A stretch of 64,000 nt of DNA from Spinellus fusiger. Lineage: Eukaryota; Mucoromycota; Mucoromycetes; Mucorales; Phycomycetaceae. The stretch's first letter is position 1, and each line of letters begins with the position of its first letter. The notes under the pieces were generated by a model. It was not told the origin of the DNA, made no database searches, and worked only from the letters and a program-made list of their open reading frames with translations. This document shows, piece after piece, positions 56,021-64,000 of the stretch. The DNA is taken from the NCBI GenBank assembly GCA_025094145.1, contig JALLLS010000027.1, positions 248,001 to 312,000 on the forward strand, in the 5' to 3' direction. The position numbers were made by a program, and so were the translations under genes.

Positions 56021-56067
56021 GGAGAGATAGAAGAAGGAAAGAGAAACGTAATGGGGTTTTAAATAAA

Positions 56068-56140
56068 TAAAATATAAAATATAAAATATAAAATATAAAA
56101 TATAAAATATAAAATAGAATATAAAATAGAAAATAGAATG
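56068..56140. repeat. AATATAAA tandem between RGP1 and a methyltransferase
   Basis: About eight units of ATAAAATATA-like sequence lie in the 140-bp gap between the RGP1 start codon and the stop of the next gene. Confidence 0.9.
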
Positions 56141-56160
56141 GGCAATAAGCACAACTGCCC

Positions 56161-57336
56161 TCAAGCAAGCGGCTTTTTACCATAAACCCAGTGTATATTA
56201 ATAAAGGTCTGAAACTCGACACACTCATTAAATGCCTTGTCAATGTACTGCTCATAGACAGCTGTATCATAATCTCCCTTCATTCCAAACAGTGGATAGA
56301 AGACGGGAGCCATATTACGGAGAAAGGCAGCGATGATCTATCTCTTGCTTGGTATGAGAGAGTCACAGAATCCATTCTTACCTCATAGGACATCTTCCCT
56401 ACTGCCCCACCCCAACACACAGGCACAGACAGATAGCTGGCCTCTACATCAGTAAAGCAGTAGTGCCTTAGGTGTTGGTGCAGTGCATGGCCACGGAAGG
56501 ACGCACTCGACTGCGACTGGCCATGGAACACATCTCTGACTTGTTGAAAGAAGAAAGGTGGATATTGCAAATACTACCAAAAGAGGGCTTACTTGTTTTG
56601 AAGACGTGCTTGAATTCTGGCCCACACCGTTTGGGTGGCAAGTCTCCCTAGAGAAGCCCCCCATGTAAGCACTCATTACAACAACAGACTTACCTCCATC
56701 ATCTCCACCCATCCTCCTGGCTTTGTCACTCTAACAATCTCACTCATAATAAAGTCAACAGATTCGGATGGATATGCTGTAGCCATCATGCGCTGATGAA
56801 CATAGTCAAATGTATTGTCAGGATAGGGAATTCCCTCCATTAGATCTGCCTTGACAAGTCGACAGTTGGGTGGGAGGTTGTTCTCCTCAGGATTGTCCAA
56901 CAGTGCCTGGACTATGTCCACACCATGGAAGATGGCAGAAGGATAGTCCATGGCCATATCTAGATGCCTTGATGGTCAACTCCCTCCTATCTCTTACCCA
57001 AAGAGACTGCCTTTTTATTATTATTATTTTACCATTCAACCAAGTCGCCTTATCTCCACTGCCGACATCAAGGACAATCGGGTGGGCATGAGCCAATAGA
57101 TCTTCCAGAGGTGCTCGAATATTCTTCTGGAAGATATATTTTACCAGATAATGTTGGGTGCGCAGTCGAAGTGTCTCCTCTTCAGTGCAAGGAAGAAGGT
57201 AGTGTTGGGAGAAAATTGGCTGATTGGAGTCGGCTGAGCTGTCTTCTGTCGATGTTGACTTTATAGAGTCTGCTTTGTTTTTTGAACCCTTTGAGCTTTT
57301 CGAGCTCTTTGAGCTCTGTGACATTTGGTTGCCCAT
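56161..57336 (-). CDS. SAM-dependent methyltransferase (Methyltransf_25-type)
   Basis: Five exons (57033-57336, 56694-56959, 56593-56647, 56382-56539, 56161-56337) give 319 residues. The N-terminus is rich in serine and lysine (SQSSKSSKSSKGSKNK), probably unstructured. Then come the SAM motif I VLDVGSGDKATWLND, the acidic motif FHGVDIVQ, the segment RLVKADLMEGIPYPDNTFDY and the post-motif VTKPGGWVEMME. This layout is common in a large fungal family of uncharacterised methyltransferases; the substrate is unknown. In motif I the usual GxGxG is GSGDK, slightly altered. Divergent from SEC11 with 443 bp between start codons. Confidence 0.86.
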
Positions 57337-57779
57337 CTCAAAAGAGAGAGAATAGAGAGAAAGAGAGAGAGAGAGAGAAAGAGAGAGAATAGAGAAGAAG
57401 GGAGATACAACTAGCAAATAGGGCGGAGGAGAGAAGATGGCTGTGCATGAACAGAAACAACAGCAGCAGTGGTAGTGGTAATGACAGCAGTGGTAATGAC
57501 AGTAGTGGTAGTAGCAGTAGCAGTAGCAGTAGCAGTAGCAGCCATACTGTAGGACTTGTCCTTATTCTATCTACAGTTGATATTCCACCACCCTACCCCA
57601 CTTTGCTACTCTTACTCTTAACTCAATCCTCCATGGCGAAATAAAAGGTGACGTGGCATCTTAAGCAGAGAGGCAATTTAAAATATATAAAATAAGAAAA
57701 AAGTGGAGGGTACAGGTACAGAGCAGTACTGTGTAAGAACCACGCACTCTCTCTGCTAAAGAAAGATAAACAACGACAT
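57337..57779. promoter_or_regulatory. Divergent intergenic region: methyltransferase and SEC11
   Basis: Contains a GA-rich run (about 57352-57392) and an AGTGGTAATGACAGC/AGTAGC triplet-type repeat (about 57461-57542). It should serve both promoters. The + strand open frame 57447-57644 is repeat-derived. Confidence 0.5.
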
Positions 57780-58567
57780 ATGTTGGCAGAAATAAACCGC
57801 ATGAATCCTCGTCAGGTAAAAACAAAAAAACAAAAAAAACAATAAAGAAACAGGAGAGTGAATAAGAATACACTAATACACTGTAGAAAAGATAGCCTTC
57901 CAGGTGCTGAGTATTCTTTCTATTGCTGCCACAGCACTGATGATATGGAAGGGTCTGTCTATTGTCACCAACACAGAGAGTCCTATTGTCGTTGTGCTGA
58001 GGTATGAGATATGAGATAGAGGACATACTCTCTGTAAAACACGCTCATGAGCACAGTCACTGACCCTAATGAACAGTGGAAGTATGGAACCTGCTTTCCA
58101 TAGAGGAGACTTATTGGTGCTCACTCTGCCAAAGAACGACCCAGTGGACATCAATGATATCTGCGTGTTCAAACTGCCTGGACGCGATATTCCTATTGTC
58201 CACAGAGTGATCAAACTCCATGATGAGTAAGTCAATAGGAAGAAGAAGAAGAAAAAAACACCCCTCCTCAATGACTTAATATCTTCTAGTGCCAGAACAA
58301 ACAAACAGTACTTATTGACCAAGGGTGATAATAACAGTGGTGATGATCGTGGACTGTATGATCCTCGTCAGATGTGGATTCATAGAGAACATGTTGTGGG
58401 CAAAGTGAAAGGGTAAATAGAATGGAACAGAAACAAGAGAAGACTCATATACTATTAGATTTATTCCTTATGTTGGGATGGTCACTATTATTCTTAATGA
58501 TTATCCTTGGGTGAAGTTCATTCTTCTTGGTGTGCTTGGATTGTATGCGTTGGTACATAGAGAATAA
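57780..58567 (+). CDS. SEC11: Signal peptidase complex catalytic subunit Sec11
   Basis: Sec11 cleaves signal peptides in the ER lumen. Five exons (57780-57815, 57904-58001, 58077-58226, 58290-58412, 58459-58567) encode 171 residues, the usual length. After a short N-terminus comes the membrane anchor ([15 protein letters not shown], residues about 13-27), then [20 protein letters not shown], in which the serine before MEP is the catalytic one. The region IPIVHRVIK holds the catalytic histidine, and [10 protein letters not shown] holds the catalytic aspartates. The C-terminal hydrophobic segment is [13 protein letters not shown]. Each splice falls between codon positions 2 and 3 after the second exon. 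Convergent with the PH-domain gene downstream. Confidence 0.96.
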
Positions 58568-58678
58568 AACGGGTGGATTATTAAGATCAAGAGGATGGGT
58601 GTGATATTAGGGCATAGACAGAAAGAGATAGATAGATATATAAAATAAAAAGAACAGAGGATGGATAGAAGGTGTGGG

Positions 58679-59593
58679 TTACAAGGACACAGGTGGAGGA
58701 ACAAGATAGGGTTGGGTAGAGGTGGATGAGACAGGAAAAAGAGACTCCTTATCAATACTCATACGATGAAGAGAGTGGCGGAGTGTATCAAGACTCAACC
58801 TAGATGTCTCTGGCTGTGCTGTGGCTGTGATCTCAATATGCTTCTTTAGCTCCTGGGCATCATCCGCCAAGACCAGTGTCTGCAGTGGGGAGGTAGAGAA
58901 GAGGGTTGTGCTGTCTACAAATAAAAGAGGCTTGGGATGTTGCTCTGTAGGTCCTGTTGCTATCTTGTCTTTGATGATTTGAATACGCTGTCCACGTACA
59001 GATGTATGGTACTTTAATGAAAAGGCTTCATTGGTGGGGTAGGTGTGTTTTATAGGCACAGAGGAAGATGTGTTTGTAAGAGAAAGAGGATGGACAGTTG
59101 GAGAAGGCACAGAGGCAGTTGTGTGTTTCCATAGATGCGTCAGTACAAATAGCCACCGTTCAAAATCCTTCTTCTTGTTGGCCTTTAAAAGATAATAATC
59201 ACCACTGGTCGTCTGAATGCAGAATTGCTTTGATTTCTTGACCTTGTTAAGTTTTGCCTTGGTCAACACAGAAATAGCCGAAATAGCAGTAGTAGGAAGA
59301 ACCAACAGTGGATCGTAAGGGAGGGTATACGTAGCAGGACGGGGGCTGCTCTGTCTAGAAGAGAAAGAGAACAGCCCATGGCTCTGTGGCTTCTTAATGG
59401 ATTTGGGTGGAGAATAGCATACAAGACAGGTGCCATTGAATTGGAAGAAACGCCACTGCCAATACTGGTTCTCTAGTAAATAAAGATAGCCTTCAAAGGG
59501 AGGTGTGTTGGTAGAAGAGAGTTCACTGTGCGAGTGACGGTGCAGATTCTCTAGAGTGACTTTGGAGGCAAGGGTGGTGGGGAGAGAATACAT
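58679..59593 (-). CDS. PH-domain protein
   Basis: A single-exon gene. From the ATG at 59593 it has 304 residues; an upstream ATG at 59641 would add 16 hydrophobic residues that look like translated 5' UTR. A pleckstrin-homology domain (about residues 30-155) is seen: EGYLYLLENQYWQWRFFQFN at its start, KKSKQFCIQTTSGDYYLLKA in the middle and FERWLFVLTHLW with the conserved tryptophan at its end. An insert rich in S, P and R lies in the loop. The C-terminal half is low in motifs with Ser/Thr/Pro stretches. It likely binds phosphoinositides or a protein partner at membranes; no closer assignment is possible. Confidence 0.8.
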   Translation of the reverse strand: MYSLPTTLASKVTLENLHRHSHSELSSTNTPPFEGYLYLLENQYWQWRFFQFNGTCLVCYSPPKSIKKPQSHGLFSFSSRQSSPRPATYTLPYDPLLVLPTTAISAISVLTKAKLNKVKKSKQFCIQTTSGDYYLLKANKKKDFERWLFVLTHLWKHTTASVPSPTVHPLSLTNTSSSVPIKHTYPTNEAFSLKYHTSVRGQRIQIIKDKIATGPTEQHPKPLLFVDSTTLFSTSPLQTLVLADDAQELKKHIEITATAQPETSRLSLDTLRHSLHRMSIDKESLFPVSSTSTQPYLVPPPVSL

Positions 59594-59641
59594 ACAAATG
59601 AAAAGAGATGGGAAAAAAATAAAAGAGCTTTTATTGTTCAT

Positions 59642-61127
59642 CCTTATGTAAGTGTATATAACTTATGTAACTTATATAACTTATAGAATAACAACTATAC
59701 TAAAAGAACACAAAAATAAGATACATACAGATACAAAAACAACTACTTTTATTGATGGTTTTCTTGCTAGTGTTTTTACATGTCTATTAATAAGTATATC
59801 ATTCTCTGGCACCAATGAATAAGGACTTCTGAGCCACATGATTTAAAAGCCATACTTTGATAAAATAGAGGCACTTGAGAACCCACCACTAGCAAAAGGA
59901 GCAGGAGAAAAAGAACAGAATTTGAATTTGAATCTGCAGTAGATAATAATAATAATAAGAGAATTGTGTCAGTGTCAATAAAGGTTAATTTGGATGATCA
60001 TTCCCATGTCAGATCACTGCTGTTCCATGGTAAAGATACACACCCAAAGATGTTTGGGATATATAAGGAAATATCCTGAGAATGAAATCGCAATATTCTT
60101 ATGATTGGCCAATGTGTTTGAAAAGGCCTTTTTCGCTGTCTAAATGGGCTATTTTAAACTCTACTTGCCTGTTTTAGCAGTGACGATTGACTTTGCAATT
60201 AAAAAGTATAGAATTGGCTGTAAAGATAAGAAATAGAACAAGAATCCACTTAATATTACAACTCAGTCACTGCATTTATTGTTTAACATAATGTGTTAAC
60301 TATAAGCCCACAGTATTTGCAGTATAACACTGCTTAAGAAAGATATTTATTATAGAACACATTGAATTAACTCTAGTCATCATTGTCCATAAAATAGAAC
60401 TAATTTTACTTATATTAAGAACAGTGTATTCATTTATTGACTCAATATTCATAATCCCCTCAATTATCTTATTGTAACTGGTATTAACAGTGATGCTTAA
60501 TGATTACAAAGTATTGTTTCTAATACTGTCTCTTAAGTTCAAGGCAAATAGAGTGTGAATTGTTTGACTTGTGAATTTTATGAGTGGAGGCTAGTGCATA
60601 ATTCACCAGAATAGAAAAAGAAAGATTATTATTTGTTTTGATAATCCCCTTGTTTTGTTATTTCCTACACTGTCCATACAACTTGATATCTAAGTACTCG
60701 TCAAGATGGGCATAACTGAGCAAGGTAATGTGCTATTATTAACAAAGATAAACAATAGAAGGAAGTGATAGATACTACCAAGGACTATTCTAGTGATAAA
60801 AAGGTAAGCAATGTCTTCCTCTGGGCTTGAGCTCAATGTATTCCACAAGACATTCATTGTATTGTTATTAGGCAAGTAAAGACTCCTTTCAAGTCAGTCT
60901 CAGGTGGTCACCTACAAGGTCAATAATGTCTAGGGTATACTACTGAGCATAGTTATCTATCTTCCAAGAACAAAGAACAAGGCCTTTAGGGTATAGATTC
61001 TATTGCTATGAAGGGAATGCACTTGGGCAGTAGCTATAGTCATACTATAGTATTATCTATACTATTACAATAAACAATTTTATTCATAAACAATATATTC
61101 TATTGATAATACAATTTGATATTGAGG
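59642..61127. other. Gene-free AT-rich stretch
   Basis: No supported gene, RNA or intact repeat in about 1.5 kb. Confidence 0.5.
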
Positions 61128-61263
61128 TATCCACAAGAGGAAACAATTATTTGGATATCCTCAAACCTTTTGATTTTAAATAAAGTTCTATAAAAGGCAA
61201 GAAATTTTGGACGTAAAAGGAAGTAAATATCACTGCTTAAAGGCCAGAAAATCTTCGGGTGTG
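61128..61263. repeat. Solo right end of the Fanzor-bearing element
   Basis: About 130 bp match the right ends of the elements at 7814-8609 and 19345-20690. The shared blocks include GGACGTAAAAGGAAG and CTTAAAGGCCAGAAA, ending GGTGTG before TA at 61264. No Fanzor sequence is left and no left end was found. Confidence 0.75.
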
Positions 61264-61531
61264 TAGAGAGAAGGGTTATTTATAGATCTGTTGTCTCTTA
61301 CTGATGGTATTTGTTACACAGTTCCGAACAAGGTTTCACACACCATCACCAAGGAAACAGCAGGAAGCATAAAGGAGAAGAGCAGAATCCAATGGAATCC
61401 GGTGCAATTCAATCCAGTGGAACACAAATAGGATCCTAAACAGAACTCAGTCAGTATCATTTTTAATATGCATTGATTTTTGGTGTTTATTAGGAAAAAG
61501 AAGAGTGATGGAATAATATGAAAAAGATGCA

Positions 61532-63856
61532 TCAGCGTCTCTTTCTACTGGATTCTTCTCCATGATCACTACTATGGGCAGGTCTCTTTTTAGTTTTAGT
61601 CTTTTTAACTTCCTCCGGTCGCTCCAAATCCACACTGGCCGGCTCAGAAGGAACTACACCTCGATTACCAATACTCAATACAACATGGGCTGCTCCTGAG
61701 CGTTGTTGCTTCTCCAACAGGGCACTGGCAAGATTAAGAGGTGTGTCTGTGCTGCTCATCATATTCAACTTCATCTCTTCTTCTACTTTTTGCAGACGCT
61801 TCTCTGTCTTTGTTTTTCCTGATGTTTTGCCATGGAACTTATGAGACATAAAGCGGAAGGCCTAGAGAACAGCAGTCCATAAGTCACTATACATCTAATG
61901 TTGCTGTTTGTCCTTACCTCTTTTGTATTCATCTGACGGCCATGCTCATCCACATATTCAAGCTTAACATTGGGTCGGTAATTAGCCATACGCTTTTCAA
62001 ATTCACGCAACCGCTCTCTTTCCTCTGCCTCCTTTTCTCTTTCTCTTTCACGTTCTCTTTCTTTGATTCTTTCTCTGTCATTCTCACGGCCACGGTTGGA
62101 TTCTCTGTTATGAATACGCTCACGCTCTCTGTCTCTTTCACGCTCTCTTTCTCTTTGGTATTCCCGCTTCTTGGCCTCATTCTGCCATCGAATCTGTTCA
62201 GCTGCTTGTCGGTCTCTTAACAACTGACCCTCTGTTGGCTTGGTGATAAATCCCTTTTGACTAAGAAGAGACAGTGTAGAAGCAATGCCAGAACTAATCA
62301 AGGGCTCTTCCATAACAGCACCAATGTTCTGGTCGGTTGGCTCTGTTGTTTCTGTTGGCTCGATCTCTTGGTAGGATGTTGCCTCACTGCTGGGGTCTTC
62401 CTCCAATGCCTCTCCTTCTTCCATTTCCTTGTGTTGTTTTACGCGTACCTCTTGCACTGGCTGATCTTCTGGCTGTGGTGCTATGGCAATTTCTCTCTGA
62501 AGTGGCTCACGTATAAATGCAGGCATATTGCCCAAGGAATTAACAAACTCTGATGTTTGTGACAATACCAATCCATTCTCTGACTCTGGCTCATTCTCCT
62601 CGGGTGTCTCTCTGTTCTCTGCAATAGAACGAGCAATTTCCTCGGGTGACATCTTCTTGATGAGTTTTTGTTTTTGTTTGTTGGCTGCTCTTCTTGCTCG
62701 TGAAAGAGCTTCTTGAAGATCATCGTCATCCACAAAATTGCTTTCTCCAAGCCTCTGTGTCTCACGTAATGGTGGTGATTGTGTTGTGGTGGATGTTTCG
62801 ACTTGTTTGTTACTCTCATCAATGCCCTCCTCCTTCTCCTTCTCCTCAACAACTCTCTTTCTCATCTTCTTCTTCTTTGTCTTTTTAAAGGTGAGGTTGA
62901 TTTCCTCTTGGGTATAATAATCTTTAATTTCTTGCATCTTCTCATACGCCAATGTCTGTGCCTTTAACTTTTCAGAAACACTTCTTTCGTCCTGTCCTTC
63001 TTCACTCAACACAACCATACCACTGGATCCAATGCTAAATCCCTTTCTCTCTTCTTCATCTTCATATTGCGGTAGAACACTCTTTTTGGCTCCTCCCATA
63101 ACAAACTCATCATCATCGTATGGATTGTAGGTAGGCTTCTTCTTTTTGTTATCAAGGTTCTTCTGTAACCGTTCTTTATCTTCCAACTGAACATTCGTCA
63201 ATTCATCATCGTCGTCGTCAGAATTCCCCTCTTCGCCTTCTCCTCGTTTACTAAGAATGTTCTTGTCTTTGAGCGTCAGAATCATCTCACTGCCCACATT
63301 GAACTCTTCTATATCATGGGCAATCTTGAGTCCACTAAGATGAGCTGCATCGTACGCTACAGCAAAGGAGGCGTCCATTTCTTCCAATTCTTTGGCTCTT
63401 TTGACTGCCAATGCCTTTTCTCTTTGTCGGCTCTTTCGAATCCAATCTAAAGCACTGTCTTCTCCATCCTCCTCCCCTAGTCCTTTTCCTTTGAGTTTTT
63501 CGAGGTTCTTTTTTCGATTCTTAGATCTAAAGAGCAAAGCAAATGATGAATAAGTATCTCTTTTGTGGCTATTTCTTTTTCTTTTGTATTTTATTGGTAG
63601 CATTTCATTAGTAGCATTTCGATTTTACTTTTCAATTCTTTCTTTAATTTCAGCGGCTTTGGCTTCCTTGTCATGTTGACTCTTGAGGGTTTGGAAGTTA
63701 TCAAACGCCTCTTGATCAGCGTCTATTACACCTTCACTCTGCTCAATGGCAGGAAGACCCAGCTTCAGTCTCAGAGCACTATTGGAATAAGAGTTAGATA
63801 TTATTAGTGTTAGACAAGGGTTACTTTGTCTCTTCAAGTGAGAGTGAATCAGCCAT
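61532..63856 (-). CDS. SNU66: Tri-snRNP splicing factor Snu66 (SART1 family)
   Basis: Snu66/SART1 is a component of the U4/U6.U5 tri-snRNP and is needed for spliceosome activation in the nucleus. Four exons (63825-63856, 63629-63778, 61918-63526, 61532-61861) give 706 residues. Family marks: start SLSLEETNALRLKLGLPAIE formed across the first splice, SALDWIRKSRQREKALAVKR, AYDAAHLSGLKIAHDIEEF, a long acidic and lysine-rich middle, an RE/RD-rich stretch (RERERERDRERER), NVKLEYVDEHGRQMNTKE and the C-terminal FRFMSHKFHGKTSGKTKTEK. This order is that of SART1 from yeast to human. The first exon has only 32 nt. Confidence 0.95.
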
Positions 63857-64000
63857 AGTAAAGTGAAGAAAAGAGCTAGGCTAGAGGAGATGAGGGAGGG
63901 GTGTGGAGGAAGTTGGTGTATATTTTCAAAATGATTGGAACTCCGTGTGGTAAGTGAGAGAGCTGTTGTGTGACTTACTTTTATGCCTTTTTAGTTTGGA
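63857..64000. promoter_or_regulatory. 5' flank of SNU66
   Basis: Upstream region of SNU66, partly outside the window. No specific element can be assigned. Confidence 0.4.

Overview
The window reads as nuclear DNA of a filamentous fungus, most likely an early-diverging one of the Mucoromycota (Mucorales-type). The protein-coding genes are dense in short GT-AG introns (mostly about 45-200 bp) and encode fungal-type housekeeping proteins: a septin, protein kinase A regulatory subunit, Abp1, ribosomal protein S26, the WD-repeat ribosome-biogenesis factor Utp17/WDR75, Rgp1, Sec11 and Snu66/SART1. Intergenic DNA is very AT-rich and carries many decayed TA-flanked DNA transposons (Tc1/mariner and DDE_3 types) plus remnants of a Fanzor-bearing element. 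The genus cannot be named from the sequence. Exon structures below were worked out by eye from GT/AG sites, reading-frame continuity and protein-family conservation. For every spliced model the summed exon length is a multiple of three.

Layout. 1-0.7 kb: the end of a Tc1-type element. 1.5-3.4 kb: two paralogous small secreted six-cysteine proteins, separated by a stretch that contains a perfect 68-bp inverted repeat. 3.7-15.1 kb: a gene block with a Cdc12-type septin, the PKA regulatory subunit, a Fanzor-element remnant, a METTL21-type methyltransferase divergent from ABP1, RPS26, and an XPB-like helicase that lacks the usual N-terminal half. 16.0-20.8 kb: transposon territory (Tc1 copies, a degenerate gene, and a Fanzor-type element nested inside another inverted-repeat element). 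21.0-30.2 kb: a DUF218 membrane protein, a DDE_3 transposon, a RING/LON protein, and UTP17 convergent on it. 31.2-52.6 kb: a gene-poor AT-rich stretch of about 21 kb with nested transposons, a 13-bp minisatellite, an isolated 5S rRNA gene and a dispersed repeat family. 53.3-63.9 kb: a second gene block with RGP1, a Methyltransf_25-type methyltransferase, SEC11 (divergent from the methyltransferase), a PH-domain protein and SNU66.

The genes do not form an operon-like pathway; this is an ordinary eukaryotic neighbourhood. Several do share cell biology: polarity and cytoskeleton (septin, Abp1), nutrient signalling (PKA-R), membrane traffic and secretion (Rgp1, Sec11), and RNA or ribosome production (S26, Utp17, Snu66, 5S rRNA).

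The most notable signals are these. (1) TA-flanked elements ending in CACACCAGGAGAT carry the last RuvC/zinc-ribbon segment of a Fanzor (eukaryotic TnpB relative); there are two copies and a solo end. (2) Two Tc1 copies share one 256-bp internal deletion between 7-bp direct repeats. (3) A recent-looking perfect inverted repeat lies just upstream of a secreted-protein gene. (4) RPS26 has a first coding exon that is only the ATG and a last coding exon of 9 nt. (5) The XPB-like helicase is divergent and shortened. None of the transposases seen here is intact.
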